This document shows, piece by piece, positions 27,101 through 35,031 of a DNA stretch of 64,000 bases. Location: positions 1-64,000 of the forward strand of contig NZ_BOOQ01000057.1 in NCBI RefSeq assembly GCF_016863315.1, written 5' to 3'. Made by a program: the position numbers and the translations under genes. This DNA is from Planotetraspora silvatica. GTDB lineage: Bacteria > Actinomycetota > Actinomycetes > Streptosporangiales > Streptosporangiaceae. How positions within the stretch are numbered: position 1 is the first letter of the stretch; every line of letters begins with the position of its first letter. A model generated the notes under the pieces. The model saw nothing but the letters and a program-made list of their open reading frames with translations, ran no database searches and had not been told where the DNA came from.

Positions 27101-27259
27101 ACCGTCGCGATCGGCGTGGAGCCGAAGGACCGGGTCAAGCATGTCGCCCAGACGATGGGTGCCGGCTGGCTGGAGACGGTCCTGTCCTGGCCCCGCCGGT
27201 TCGTCCTCCCCTTCGACGGAGACACCCCCCCAGAGTTGTCCTTCATCCCCCCCGCGTGA
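24164..27259 (+). CDS. HerA/VirB4-type ATPase, 1031 residues
   Basis: The N-terminal 350 residues are of unknown fold. A DUF87/HerA-like motor follows: Walker A GATGSGKS (residues ~367-374), Walker B HVIVIEEAH (residues ~605-613) and an AEQIPTKL sensor region. A Cys cluster C-x6-C-x3-C-x5-C (residues ~735-752) could bind zinc or an Fe-S centre. The C-terminal 280 residues are unassigned. HerA-type hexamers move DNA or protein; no NurA nuclease or relaxase is nearby. ATG 24164 has GAGGGG upstream; GTG 24152 is an alternative. The stop codon lies inside the first of four phased repeats. Confidence 0.75.
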   Translation: MHPFPLSGPWYRIQAIAAPSRSSSAEWDFVTVLPAVLSAAQRNRPFVIGWLSRGSGAPLELITNAGPLTPPRPPKRAVASDEAPVTGPQPLLFPGGARGIEIGEEWIADLADLVWTPCPGRQAPPLYGRREPEPDEHKRPTLFESTLVTLMSRPFGWVVVAEPTDLLDTEVAHLRTQLNVLRQYGDASERSRFDAERAERRMQELDAFREAGLWNVRVLAGAAGPDELRQLAPVLVGSVEMSHHPYRLRSAMSVPALSGAERGIAAGESVYGFAEALAVNLQDSADGAGAPFAATAGALAALAGLPRREVPGVRVVDAGYFDVTSEAEIEGSSELIDLGAIVDGQDRAVGAFRVPLATLNRHAFITGATGSGKSQTVRHLLEELTKAGIPWLAIEPAKSEYAAMAGRVENLAPLTVINPSAPDNVPFSVNPLAPEPGYPVQAHIDMVRALFMAAFDAEEPFPQIMSLALQRVYEANGWDVVTGGGIPGAAVQPAVPTLEQLQQHALEVIQEIGYGNEVQADVEGFISLRLRSLRVGSAGRFFEGGHPADIGGLLQRNVVLAIEDVANDEDKAFLMGTLIIRIVEHLRMRARQDPRNEDGPAGLRHVIVIEEAHRLLRDRGSQRASTHAVELLAGMLAEIRAYGEGIIVAEQIPTKLVSDVVKNTALKVVHRLPAEDDRRLVGAAMNLSEDQSRQVVSLQPGYAAVFADGMDRPLRIQVPLGEDRERAMLSPVPPICGRRSAACGRECRTGKACTLVELREADLLAVAPEWAWLRIWTDTVILSFVTNRSLPGVPRVLADIWAELPVKRRECLLATLTERGVARRSWSLRTWFDPTLLTEKASEVAAGLLDPEDREQPMQAGERPGAAWVIPQVRWLHEVDRLFPFGHSAPDLRSAAPAMEYTLFGTDPVGRPYTHQGVNGSAAAGEGAVAVGVRTELLGHRAKALRHHPLSMEVDRNRALAWRVILGDDEHEGIQRDVGTVAIGVEPKDRVKHVAQTMGAGWLETVLSWPRRFVLPFDGDTPPELSFIPPA

Positions 27260-27425
27260 TCATGCACAGGTTCGGCAACACCCCCACCGACCTGCCCAAA
27301 CCTTGGGCGTGATCATGCACAGGTTCGGGGAAACCCACATTCACCTGCACCTTCACAACTCGTGATCATGCACAGGTTCGCAAAAGTCGCCTCCTGCCTG
27401 CGTCTTCACGGTTCGTGATCATGCA
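27255..27425 (+). repeat. Four direct repeats at exact 53-bp spacing
   Basis: CGTGATCATGCACAGGTTCG occurs perfectly at 27255, 27308 and 27361; a fourth, truncated copy (CGTGATCATGCA) starts at 27414. Every step is 53 bp, about five helical turns. The 33-bp spacers are partly alike (all share CCTGC at the same offset; the last two share CTTCAC), so this is a decayed tandem repeat with a conserved core, not a CRISPR array. No cas genes are seen. Confidence 0.9.
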
Positions 27426-27439
27426 GGGCCGTACGGCCC
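27426..27439. repeat. 14-bp perfect palindrome
   Basis: GGGCCGTACGGCCC directly follows the fourth repeat core and precedes the murT promoter by about 35 bp. Could be a protein site or a short hairpin. Confidence 0.5.
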
Positions 27440-27487
27440 CGAGCCGCGAGGCGGCCGGTGGTGGGGAGCGCGGATAGGATCTCGGGC

Positions 27488-28744
27488 ATGAGTCAGCTTC
27501 CGTTGCGGGCGCAGCTCGCCAGTGCCTTGGGCCGCACGGCCGCGACGCTGTCCAGGGCCACCGGACGCGGCGACGGGTCGGTCATCGGCGGCAGGGTCGG
27601 GCTCATGCTGGAGCCTGATCTGCTCCGCAAGCTCGCCACAGATCGCAAACTCGCCCTGGTCAGCGCCACCAACGGCAAGACCACGACGACGCGTCTGATC
27701 GCCTCGGCGCTCATGGAACTGGGCGAGGTGGCCACCAACGCCTTCGGTGCGAACATGCCCGCAGGGCACGTGTCGGCGTTGTCGGGGGCGAAGCATGCGC
27801 CGTTCGCCGTGCTCGAGGTCGACGAGAAGTACCTCCCCGAGGTGCTCGACACGACCAACGCCGGGATCGTCTCCCTCATGAACCTCAGCCGCGACCAGAT
27901 GGACCGCGCGGCCGAGATCTGGCTGCTCGCCCAGAAGTGGCGCCGTGCGCTGGCGGGCAAGCCGGCGCACGTGATCGCCAACTGTGACGACCCCCTGGTG
28001 ACATGGGGCGCGTCCACGGCGGCCCGGGTGACCTGGGTGTCGGGCGGGCAGCGCTGGCGTGAGGACTCGTGGTGCTGCCCCGAGTGCGGCGGCCCCCTCG
28101 ACCGCGGCGGTTCCAGGGAGATGGGGCAGCAGGGCTCGGTCCACTGGGCCTGCCGTGAGTGCACCTTCCACCGCCCCGAGCCCGACTGGGTCCTCGACGG
28201 TGAGGACGTGATCGACCCGCACGGCCGGCGCTGGCGGCTCGATCTGCAGCTTCCCGGCGAGGCCAACAGGTCCAACGCCGCGATCGCGCTGGCCACGGTG
28301 GACGCGTTCGGGCTCGACCCGGCCAGAGCACTGCCGAGGCTGCGGACGGTCACGTCGGTGGCGGGCCGCTACACGACGGTGGAGCGCGACGGACGTGCCC
28401 TGCGACTCCTGCTGGCCAAGAACCCGGCGGGCTGGCTGGAGGCCTTCGAGGTCTCCGACCCCAGGCTTCCGATCATCCTGTCGGTCAACGCCCAGGGGCC
28501 GGACGGCCGGGACACCTCGTGGCTCTGGGACGTCGACTACCGCATCCTCCGGGGGCGGCCCGTCTACGTGACCGGTGAGCGGCGTCTCGACCTGGCGTTG
28601 CGGCTCGACGTCGCCGGCATCCCGTTCCAGCTCTGCGACTCGTTCGACCAGGCGGTGGCCGCGCTGCCGCTGGGCAGGATCGACGTGATCGCCAACTACA
28701 CCGCGTTCCAGCAGATCCGGACGGAGTTCGGTCGTGCAGTCTGA
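27488..28744 (+). CDS. murT: Lipid II isoglutaminyl synthase, MurT subunit
   Basis: 418 residues of the Mur ligase family: ATP site SATNGKTTTTRL (residues ~54-65), central ligase domain with a Cys4 zinc ribbon insertion (CCPECGG ... CREC, residues ~195-222) typical of MurT, and C-terminal MurT domain (YRILRGRPVYVTGER). With GatD it amidates D-glutamate of lipid II, needed for peptidoglycan cross-linking. ATG 27488 is 7 nt after TAGGAT (27475-27480), so leaderless. It overlaps gatD by 11 nt. Confidence 0.94.
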   Translation: MSQLPLRAQLASALGRTAATLSRATGRGDGSVIGGRVGLMLEPDLLRKLATDRKLALVSATNGKTTTTRLIASALMELGEVATNAFGANMPAGHVSALSGAKHAPFAVLEVDEKYLPEVLDTTNAGIVSLMNLSRDQMDRAAEIWLLAQKWRRALAGKPAHVIANCDDPLVTWGASTAARVTWVSGGQRWREDSWCCPECGGPLDRGGSREMGQQGSVHWACRECTFHRPEPDWVLDGEDVIDPHGRRWRLDLQLPGEANRSNAAIALATVDAFGLDPARALPRLRTVTSVAGRYTTVERDGRALRLLLAKNPAGWLEAFEVSDPRLPIILSVNAQGPDGRDTSWLWDVDYRILRGRPVYVTGERRLDLALRLDVAGIPFQLCDSFDQAVAALPLGRIDVIANYTAFQQIRTEFGRAV

Positions 28745-29447
28745 ATTGTCAATCGTCTGGATCTATCCGGACCTACTCAGCACCTACGGCGACCAGGGCA
28801 ACGCGCTGGTCCTGGAGCAGCGGGCCCGCGCCCGGGGCGTCCCGACCCGGATCCATCACGTCCGGTCGTCCGACCCGGTGCCGCAGCAGGGCGACATCTA
28901 CCTCATCGGCGGCGGTGAGGACCGGCCGCAGATCCTCGGGGCCGAGCGGCTGCGCAAGGACGGCGGGCTGCAGTCGGCGATCGCCCGCGGCGCCGCCATG
29001 CTGGCGGTCTGCGCGGGTTACCAGATCATGGGTTCGGTGTTCGGCGGTGAGGAGGGGCAGCCCGTGCCCGGCCTCGAGTTGCTCGACATCAGTTCGAGCC
29101 GCGGCGAGCGGCGCGCGGTCGGAGAGTTGGCCGCGGAGGTCGATCCCGCGTTGCGCCTGCCGACTCTGACGGGCTTCGAGAACCACATGGGCGTCACCCG
29201 GCTGGGCCCGGGCGTGCGGCCGTTGTCGCGGACGATCGTCGGCACGGGCAACGGAGACGGCACCGAGGGCTGCGTCGCAGGAAAGATCATCGGTACCTAC
29301 CTGCACGGCCCGGCGCTGGCGCGCAATCCCGCCCTGGCCGACCTGCTGCTCTCGTGGGCGATCGGGCCGCTGCCGCCGGTGAACGACGAGTGGTATCAGC
29401 GGCTGCGCGACGAGCGGCTCTCGGCCGTCCTGGGTGACCAGGCCTGA
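28734..29447 (+). CDS. gatD: Lipid II isoglutaminyl synthase, GatD subunit
   Basis: A 237-residue class I glutamine amidotransferase (CobQ-like). The nucleophile Cys is in AVCAGYQIMG and the catalytic His in TYLHGP. It supplies ammonia from glutamine to MurT. The GTG start lies inside the murT end, so synthesis of the two subunits is coupled. Confidence 0.94.
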   Translation: MQSELSIVWIYPDLLSTYGDQGNALVLEQRARARGVPTRIHHVRSSDPVPQQGDIYLIGGGEDRPQILGAERLRKDGGLQSAIARGAAMLAVCAGYQIMGSVFGGEEGQPVPGLELLDISSSRGERRAVGELAAEVDPALRLPTLTGFENHMGVTRLGPGVRPLSRTIVGTGNGDGTEGCVAGKIIGTYLHGPALARNPALADLLLSWAIGPLPPVNDEWYQRLRDERLSAVLGDQA

Positions 29448-29481
29448 TGGAGCGCGATACCGCCGGTACGGCTTCCGCCGG

Positions 29482-29844
29482 CTAGTAGACCAGGGCCTGG
29501 ACGCCCTCGGCGAGCACCTCTTCGACGAACGTGGAGGCTCCCGCGATGCGGACACCGTCGATGATGTCGTCGACGGTGATCCCGCGCCGTGCGGCGCACT
29601 GGGTGCAGAGGGTCACACGTCCGGCCGCGAGGACGGCATCGAGTAGATCCGCGAGCGGTGCCGCCTCGGAGAGGACGAACTCCTTCGCACGACCGGGGAG
29701 CGCGAACCACGCGGATTCTCCGGTGAGCCAGACCGACACCGGGACGCCGCTGACCAGGGCCGCCGCCGCGACGGTGAACGCCTGGTTGCATCGCTCCGGC
29801 GCGTCCGCGCCGGCCGTCACCTTGATCACCAGTGATCGTGCCAT
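29482..29844 (-). CDS. DsrE-family protein
   Basis: A 120-residue DsrE/F-like alpha-beta protein (LVIKVTAGADAPERCNQAFTVA, GVPVSVWLTGESAW). A CTQC motif (residues ~80-83) could carry sulfur, as in DsrE relatives, though many members are uncharacterised. TAGGCT ends 6 nt before ATG on the minus strand, so the transcript is leaderless. It is convergent with gatD. Confidence 0.8.
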   Translation of the reverse strand: MARSLVIKVTAGADAPERCNQAFTVAAAALVSGVPVSVWLTGESAWFALPGRAKEFVLSEAAPLADLLDAVLAAGRVTLCTQCAARRGITVDDIIDGVRIAGASTFVEEVLAEGVQALVY

Positions 29845-29966
29845 GCTGGCAGCCTAGTCGGAGACCGATGGGACCGCGTCGCCGCATACCGGATAAGTCG
29901 CCACAAGTCCTGCGGCTGCCGGTTGGCCTGCTGTCCGGCCCGCCCGGGCATCTAAGCTCGTATCCC

Positions 29967-30464
29967 ATGGACGCACATCCCGACCTCGAACCGATCGCCT
30001 TCCTCTTGGGCCGTTGGGAGGGGGCCGGCGTGATCGGCTACCCCACCATGGAGAGCGCCAACTTCGGCCAGGAGGTGGAGTTCGGGCACAACGGCAAGCC
30101 GTTCCTGACCTACCGGAGCCGCTCCTGGCTGCTCGACGCCGAGGGCGCCAAGGTCCGCCCGCTCGCCACGGAGACCGGTTTCTGGCGGATCCAGCCTGGA
30201 CGCCAACTCGAGGTCTGCCTCGCCCACCCCACAGGCATCGTGGAGATCTACGTGGGGGAGGTCGTCTTCCACAAGATCGAGCTGCAGACCGACGTCGTCG
30301 CCCGTACGGCCAGTGCCAAGGAGTACACGGCGGGTCACCGTCTGTACGGCCTGGTGGGCGGCAGCCTGATGTACGCCTATGACATGGCGGCGATGGGTCA
30401 GCCCCTGCAGTCGCACGCCTCCGCGGAGCTCAAGAAGGTGGCGGACTTCCAGCCGGAGGACTGA
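29967..30464 (+). CDS. Nitrobindin-like heme-binding beta-barrel protein
   Basis: 165 residues of the FABP-like/nitrobindin family: N-terminal LLGRWEGAGVIGYP, a ten-strand barrel pattern and C-terminal KVADFQPED. Relatives bind ferric heme and react with nitric oxide or peroxynitrite. ATG 29967 follows TAAGCT by 8 nt, with no ribosome binding site. Confidence 0.88.
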   Translation: MDAHPDLEPIAFLLGRWEGAGVIGYPTMESANFGQEVEFGHNGKPFLTYRSRSWLLDAEGAKVRPLATETGFWRIQPGRQLEVCLAHPTGIVEIYVGEVVFHKIELQTDVVARTASAKEYTAGHRLYGLVGGSLMYAYDMAAMGQPLQSHASAELKKVADFQPED

Positions 30465-30555
30465 GCGGCCGGAGGGCCAGGGGCCCAGGACTGAGGGCCG
30501 ACCAGGCGACCGTTGAGCCGGATCACCCTGGGAGACGGTCGTTCCAGGAGAAGTC

Positions 30556-30657
30556 GCAGAAAAGAAAAAGAACCCCGGGCGGCCTCCGCCTCACGATGAG
30601 GCGGGCCGGCTGGACCATGGCCGAGGATGCTCCTCGACCGCCGGCAGCCCGGGGTTC
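30556..30657 (-). terminator. Multi-stem terminator domain
   Basis: The closing helix GAACCCCGGGC (30647-30657 arm and 30570-30580 arm, minus-strand reading) encloses two perfect hairpins (CGAGGA-GCA-TCCTCG and CCGCCTCA-TCG-TGAGGCGG). It is followed by TTTTTCTTTTCTG on the minus strand. Confidence 0.65.
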
Positions 30658-30726
30658 CGGTGTCTGTTTGAGGATTTCGCCAGGACGTCAAAGACATCCA
30701 GACGGAAGGTCCGAATGGACGACGTC

Positions 30727-30768
30727 CTAGCGGACAGCCACCTCGCTAGTCCAATAATGATCAACCAT
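30727..30768 (-). CDS. 13-residue peptide ORF with extended SD
   Basis: MVDHYWTSEVAVR, preceded by AGAAGGGAGGTGGTCC, which is nearly fully complementary to the 16S rRNA 3' end and sits about 10 nt before ATG. Such an extended site on a 13-codon ORF is unusual. Right after the stop, CTAGCG/CGCTAG and GGACGTC/GACGTCC inverted repeats follow. Function unknown. Confidence 0.4.
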   Translation of the reverse strand: MVDHYWTSEVAVR

Positions 30769-30897
30769 TGTTCGGACCACCTCCCTTCTGCGTGCTTGTA
30801 CGTTATGCGAGCTCCAGAGGCAGCGGCAAGCGATTAAGCGGAGAGGCCGAAATCACAGCGAGACCTACTTGCCTGTGGCGCCTCGTAGACTCTGTTC

Positions 30898-31308
30898 ATG
30901 GCTGAGACCTGGCATGAGGAGCTGCGTTCGCGCGGCTACCGGATCACTCCTCAGCGCCAGCTGGTGCTGGAAGCGATCACCCAGCTCGGGCATGCCACGC
31001 CCGAGGACATCTGCTCGCGTGTCCAGGAGACCGCCCGCGGGGTGAACATCTCCACCGTCTATCGCACCGTGGAGTTGCTGGAGGAACTGGGCCTCGTCTC
31101 CCATACCCACCTCGGTCACGGCGCGCCCACCTATCACCTCGCCTCGGAGGCGGATCACGTCCATCTCGTCTGCCGTTCGTGCAGCAAGGTGACGGAGGTC
31201 GCCCCGGAGCTGGTCAACGGTCTGGTGGACGTGCTCGACGATCGGCTGGGTTTCGCGACCGACGTCCGCCACCTCACCGTGTTCGGCCGGTGCGGAGACT
31301 GCCGCTGA
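30898..31308 (+). CDS. Fur-family metalloregulator (Nur-like)
   Basis: 136 residues: winged helix (YRITPQRQLVLEAI, NISTVYRTVELLEELGLV) and dimer/metal domain with CRSC and CGDC. By recalled sequence it is closest to Streptomyces Nur, the nickel sensor, whose Ni site uses His33, His86, His88 and His90. Here the equivalents of 33, 88 and 90 exist (His32, His87, His89), but position 85 is Ala. Metal specificity may therefore differ. TAGACT ends 6 nt before ATG (leaderless). Confidence 0.88.
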   Translation: MAETWHEELRSRGYRITPQRQLVLEAITQLGHATPEDICSRVQETARGVNISTVYRTVELLEELGLVSHTHLGHGAPTYHLASEADHVHLVCRSCSKVTEVAPELVNGLVDVLDDRLGFATDVRHLTVFGRCGDCR

Positions 31309-31336
31309 TCCACGGGTCCGCGCCGTCACCGCGCGC

Positions 31337-31499
31337 GGACGGGGTCCGTACCGGCGCGCGCGGACGAGGCCGTACCCGCACACGCGGACGAGGCCGTACC
31401 CGCACACGCGGACGAGGCCGTACCCGCACACGCGGACGAGGTCCGTACCCGCACACGCGGACGAGGTCCGTACCCGCACACGCGGACGAGGTCCGTACC
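31337..31499 (+). repeat. Tandem 24/25-bp repeat array
   Basis: GGACGAG recurs at 31362, 31386, 31410, 31434 (24-bp steps), 31459 and 31484 (25-bp steps). A degenerate leading unit starts at 31337. The units share CGTACCCGCACACGC. The longer units contain GGAC-GAG-GTCC, a small inverted repeat, and the array ends in GGTCCG-TAC-CGGACC. It fills most of the gap between the Fur-family gene and ygfZ and ends just before the ygfZ -10 box. Confidence 0.9.
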
Positions 31500-31519
31500 G
31501 GACCGAATAGCCTTGAGGC

Positions 31520-32563
31520 ATGCGGAGCCCATTGCTTGACACCCCGGGAGCGGTCGCCGCTGTGGCGCCGGACGAGACGATCGCAGCCCACTACGGGGAG
31601 CCCTACGCCGAACAACGCGCGCTCGCGGCCGGCCGGGCACTGGTCGACCGGAGCAACCGGGAGATCATCCGGGTCTCCGGGGCCGATCGGCTGACCTGGC
31701 TGAACGACCTGAGCTCGCAGAAGCTCGACACCCTCGCACCGGGCGTTCCCACCCAGACGCTGCTGCTCGACGCCCAGGGCCGCGTCGAGCACCACCTCAC
31801 GCTCGTGGACGACGGCGACGCGGTGTGGGCGCACGTGGAGCCGGGGACCGCGGCCCAGCTCGTCGCGTTCCTGGACAAGATGCGATTCATGTTGCGGGTC
31901 GAGGTGGCCGACGTCACCGCCGACTACGCCGTGGTCTCGGTCGCCGCCTCCGGGGCCGTCCCCGAGGTCGAACCCGCGGAGGGGACGATCGCCATCGGCG
32001 GCGACTTCCTGGTGCCGCGGGCCACACTGGCGGACGTCCCGGCCGAGCTGGGCCTGAGACTCGCCGGGATCTGGGCGTACGAGGCGCTCCGCATCGAGGC
32101 GCACGCGCCGCGGCTGGGCTTCGAGACCGACCACAAGACGATCCCGCACGAGGTCGGCTGGATCGGCCAGGCGCTCCACCTGAGCAAGGGCTGCTACCGC
32201 GGTCAGGAGACCGTCGCCCGGGTCCACAACCTGGGCCATCCGCCGAGGCGCCTGGTGTTCCTGCATCTCGACGGCAGTGTGGACACGTTGCCCCCGCACG
32301 GTGCTCCGGTGACGCTCGGCGCCATGCCGCCGGCCGAGGGGGACACGGAGGCGGCAGCCGAGCCCGGCCAGATCGGCTTCGTCGGCTCGTCCGCACGTCA
32401 CCACGAACTCGGCCCGATCGCCCTCGCCGTCGTGAAGCGGACCGTGCCCGTCGACGCCGAGTTGCTCGCCGGAGGCGTCGCGGCGACGCAGGAGGTCATC
32501 GTGCCGCCGGACGCCGGTCGCAACGTGACGATCGACCCGGCCCTCAGGCGCCGTCTCCGCTAG
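31520..32563 (+). CDS. ygfZ: Folate-binding protein YgfZ
   Basis: A 347-residue GcvT-like protein with the diagnostic [12 protein letters not shown] motif (residues ~226-237). YgfZ proteins bind tetrahydrofolate and support assembly or repair of certain Fe-S enzymes. TAGCCT (31508-31513) is 6 nt before ATG, so leaderless; the tandem repeat array ends nearby and could influence this promoter. Convergent with dtd, sharing 4 nt. Confidence 0.9.
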   Translation: MRSPLLDTPGAVAAVAPDETIAAHYGEPYAEQRALAAGRALVDRSNREIIRVSGADRLTWLNDLSSQKLDTLAPGVPTQTLLLDAQGRVEHHLTLVDDGDAVWAHVEPGTAAQLVAFLDKMRFMLRVEVADVTADYAVVSVAASGAVPEVEPAEGTIAIGGDFLVPRATLADVPAELGLRLAGIWAYEALRIEAHAPRLGFETDHKTIPHEVGWIGQALHLSKGCYRGQETVARVHNLGHPPRRLVFLHLDGSVDTLPPHGAPVTLGAMPPAEGDTEAAAEPGQIGFVGSSARHHELGPIALAVVKRTVPVDAELLAGGVAATQEVIVPPDAGRNVTIDPALRRRLR

Positions 32564-32994
32564 ACGCCGGGAACGTCCAGCACGAGCGTGATGGGGCCGT
32601 CGTTGGTCAGGGAGACCTGCATGTCGGCCCCGAACACGCCGGTCTCGACGTGTGCCCCCTGTGCTCTGAGCTCGGCGATGACGGCGTCCACCAGCGGCTC
32701 GGCGACAGGTCCTGGGGCCGCCGACTGCCAGGTGGGACGGCGGCCCTTGCGGGCGTCGCCGTACAGCGTGAACTGGCTGATCACGAGCAGGGGGGCGCCG
32801 ACGTCCGAGCAGGACTTCTCGCCGTGGAGGATGCGCAGCCCCCACAGCTTGCCGGCCAGCCTGGCGGCCTCGGCGGGACCGTCGGAGTGGGTGACGCCCA
32901 CCAGGACGAGGAGGCCGGGCTCGTCGATCGCCCCGACCACCTTGCCGTCAACCGATACCGACGCTGAGCTGACTCGCTGGACCACCGCACGCAT
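32560..32994 (-). CDS. dtd: D-aminoacyl-tRNA deacylase
   Basis: A 144-residue DTD enzyme that hydrolyses D-amino acids from tRNA. Motifs: [17 protein letters not shown] at the start, [15 protein letters not shown] in the centre, and the cis Gly-Pro-like C-terminal motif [14 protein letters not shown] 32994 fits the invariant N-terminus; a longer frame to 33696 is only a shadow of the neighbouring gene. Confidence 0.95.
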   Translation of the reverse strand: MRAVVQRVSSASVSVDGKVVGAIDEPGLLVLVGVTHSDGPAEAARLAGKLWGLRILHGEKSCSDVGAPLLVISQFTLYGDARKGRRPTWQSAAPGPVAEPLVDAVIAELRAQGAHVETGVFGADMQVSLTNDGPITLVLDVPGV

Positions 32995-33039
32995 GGCCCC
33001 GCATTCTGCCACGTCCGGCCGCTTCGTAGACTGCCCGCT

Positions 33040-33987
33040 ATGTCCGAACTGATCGTCGAAGTGGTCCGCTCCGGTTTCGTCGAGTCCGTCCACCGGGTCC
33101 GGGTGTACGCAGTGGACGCGCACGGTTCGCCCGTCATGGTCCACGGTGACACGTCGAGCCTGGTATCCCCCCGTTCGTCGATGAAGCCGCTGCAGGCGCT
33201 CGCCATGGTCCGGGCCGGCCTGCCCGCGGAGAACGAACTGCTCGCGCTGGCCTGCGGCAGCCACGGCGGGGAACGGTTCCACGTCGACGGGGTACGGAAG
33301 ATCCTCGCCGGGGCCGGGCTGGACGAGTCCGCTCTGCGCTGCCCCGAGGACCTGCCCCTGGACACCGAGGCGCTCCACCAGGTCTTCCGTGAGCACGGCG
33401 GCCCCAGCCGGATCCTGATGAACTGCTCGGGCAAACACGCGGCCATGCTCGCCACCTGTGTGGTGAACGCGTGGCCCGTCGACGGCTACCTGCACCCGGG
33501 GCATCCCCTGCAGCGGGCGATCAGGTCCACGGTCGAGGAGCTCACCGGGGAGCGGGTCGCGGCCACCGGGGTCGACGGGTGCGGCGCCCCGCTGTTCTTC
33601 GTCTCCATGGCCGGCGTCGTGCGGGCATTTCGCCGGTTCACCCTCGCGGACTCCGGCAGCCCGGAGCGCCGCATCGCCGACGCGATGCGCGCCCACCCCG
33701 AATGGACCAGCGGCACGGCGCGGCCCGAGGCCGTGCTGATGCGCGCAATCCCCGGTCTCATGGTCAAGGCGGGCGCCGAGGCGTTCGACGCCTTCGCCTA
33801 CGCGGACGGAAGCGCCGGCGCCGTGAAGGTCGACGACGGCGGTTCGCGTGCCCGCGTCCCCGTCACCGTCGCCGCTCTCCGCGCCCTCGGCCTCGACGCC
33901 CCTGAGCTGGACCGGCTCGCCACCGCGCCGGTGACCGGCGGGGGAGAGCCGGTGGGTGAGATCCGGGTCCGGCCGGCCTCCGCATGA
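33040..33987 (+). CDS. Asparaginase (type II, AnsA-like of rhizobial class)
   Basis: 315 residues of the asparaginase_II family, unrelated to E. coli-type enzymes: [50 protein letters not shown] and [11 protein letters not shown]. It hydrolyses asparagine to aspartate and ammonia. TAGACT ends 7 nt before ATG (leaderless). Divergent from dtd. Confidence 0.88.
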   Translation: MSELIVEVVRSGFVESVHRVRVYAVDAHGSPVMVHGDTSSLVSPRSSMKPLQALAMVRAGLPAENELLALACGSHGGERFHVDGVRKILAGAGLDESALRCPEDLPLDTEALHQVFREHGGPSRILMNCSGKHAAMLATCVVNAWPVDGYLHPGHPLQRAIRSTVEELTGERVAATGVDGCGAPLFFVSMAGVVRAFRRFTLADSGSPERRIADAMRAHPEWTSGTARPEAVLMRAIPGLMVKAGAEAFDAFAYADGSAGAVKVDDGGSRARVPVTVAALRALGLDAPELDRLATAPVTGGGEPVGEIRVRPASA

Positions 33988-34046
33988 CGTCGACCCGCGA
34001 ACGCCCCATCTTGTACGGCCAGGCTCACTGACTAGGCTTGCTGGAC

Positions 34047-35018
34047 ATGGGACGCACGCGTCTGTATCGGAACGGGAAGCTCGAGGCTGAGGGCTTCCCC
34101 GTCGCCGATGTGTCGGAGCACGTGAAGGACCCGTCCGCGGTGGTGTGGTTCGACATGTGCGAGCCGACCGAGGAGGACCTGCGGGCGATCAGCGAAGAAC
34201 TGGGGATCCACGAGCTCGCCGTCGAAGACGCCCTGCAGCACAAGCAGCGCCCGAAGCTGGACATCTACGACAGTCACAAGTTCCTCAACGTCTACGCCGT
34301 GACGTTCGACCCCGATTCGGGGCGCCTGGACGTCGCCGAGGCCGCGGCGTTCATCACGTCCAACGCCCTGGTGACCGTACGGAACTCCGAACGGTTCGAC
34401 ATCGGCGAGGTCGTCAGCCGGTGGGACGACTCGCCGGCCCTCACCGAGCACGGCATCGCCTTCCTGCTGCACGGCCTGCTCGACTACGTCGTGGACACCC
34501 ACTTCGAAACCGTCGAGGCGATCGACGAGCAGATCGAGGTCCTGGAGGAGAGCGTCTTCGGGGAGCGGCCGATCACCCAGGGCGACCAGCGGCGGACGTT
34601 CGAGATCCGCAAGAGCCTGGTGACCCTGCGCCGCCTCGTCATGCCGATGCGCGAGGTCGTCAACACGCTCATCCGCAGGAACGGCGAGATCGGGGACGGG
34701 GCGATGGCCCCGTACTACCAGGACGTGTACGACCAGGTGTTGCGTGCCACGGAGTGGACCGAGTCCCTGCGGGACCTGCTGAGCAACATCCGTGAGGCGC
34801 ACCTCACGATGCAGAGCAACAAGATGAACCTGATCATGAAGCGGGTGACGAGCTGGGCGGCCATCATCGCCGTCCCCACCCTGATCACCGGCTTCTACGG
34901 GCAGAACATCCCGTTCCCCGGGTTCGAACACTCCTGGGGGTTCTGGACGTCCAGCGTCGCCATCGTGCTCGTGTCGGCGGTGTTGTACCGGTCGTTCCGC
35001 AAGCGCGACTGGCTCTGA
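34047..35018 (+). CDS. corA: CorA-family magnesium/cobalt transporter
   Basis: 323 residues: cytoplasmic funnel domain, long stalk helix and two C-terminal membrane helices. The signature loop between them reads YGQN where the family consensus is YGMN ([12 protein letters not shown]). The Met-to-Gln change is at the selectivity loop; I recall similar variants in other actinomycetes. ATG 34047 follows TAGGCT by 8 nt. Confidence 0.88.
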   Translation: MGRTRLYRNGKLEAEGFPVADVSEHVKDPSAVVWFDMCEPTEEDLRAISEELGIHELAVEDALQHKQRPKLDIYDSHKFLNVYAVTFDPDSGRLDVAEAAAFITSNALVTVRNSERFDIGEVVSRWDDSPALTEHGIAFLLHGLLDYVVDTHFETVEAIDEQIEVLEESVFGERPITQGDQRRTFEIRKSLVTLRRLVMPMREVVNTLIRRNGEIGDGAMAPYYQDVYDQVLRATEWTESLRDLLSNIREAHLTMQSNKMNLIMKRVTSWAAIIAVPTLITGFYGQNIPFPGFEHSWGFWTSSVAIVLVSAVLYRSFRKRDWL

Positions 35019-35031
35019 TCGACGGGGGACC

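Larger units (their letters stand above)
30556..30793 (-). ncRNA. Predicted small structured RNA / peptide transcript
   Basis: On the minus strand a complete unit can be read: TTGCCG (30829-30824), 18 bp, TAACGT (30805-30800), predicted start near 30793, an extended ribosome binding site, a 13-codon ORF (30768-30727), several short stems, then an 88-nt multi-stem domain closed by an 11-bp helix and followed by a T-rich tract at 30569-30556. No gene follows on this strand for 700 bp, so it is not the leader of a downstream gene. Expression is not shown by sequence alone. Confidence 0.5.

Noticed and set aside
24095-27142. 1015-residue minus-strand ORF opposite the HerA-type ATPase
   Set aside because: His/Arg/Gln/Asp-rich antisense shadow typical of high-GC genes; the plus frame has Walker motifs.
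27255-27425. CRISPR-like geometry (20-bp repeat, 33-bp spacers)
   Set aside because: Spacers are partly similar to each other, only four units exist, the first overlaps a coding region and no cas genes are present.
30398-30697. 99-residue minus ORF across the small RNA terminator
   Set aside because: Composition is not protein-like; it crosses the stem structure and overlaps the nitrobindin gene.
30556-30900. RNase P RNA, tmRNA or 6C RNA
   Set aside because: None of their conserved core sequences is seen, and the length and stems do not fit.
31337-31694. Arg/Gly/Thr repeat protein read through the 24/25-bp array
   Set aside because: The frame exists only because the repeat lacks stops; the 24-to-25 bp change breaks the period and ygfZ starts in another frame.
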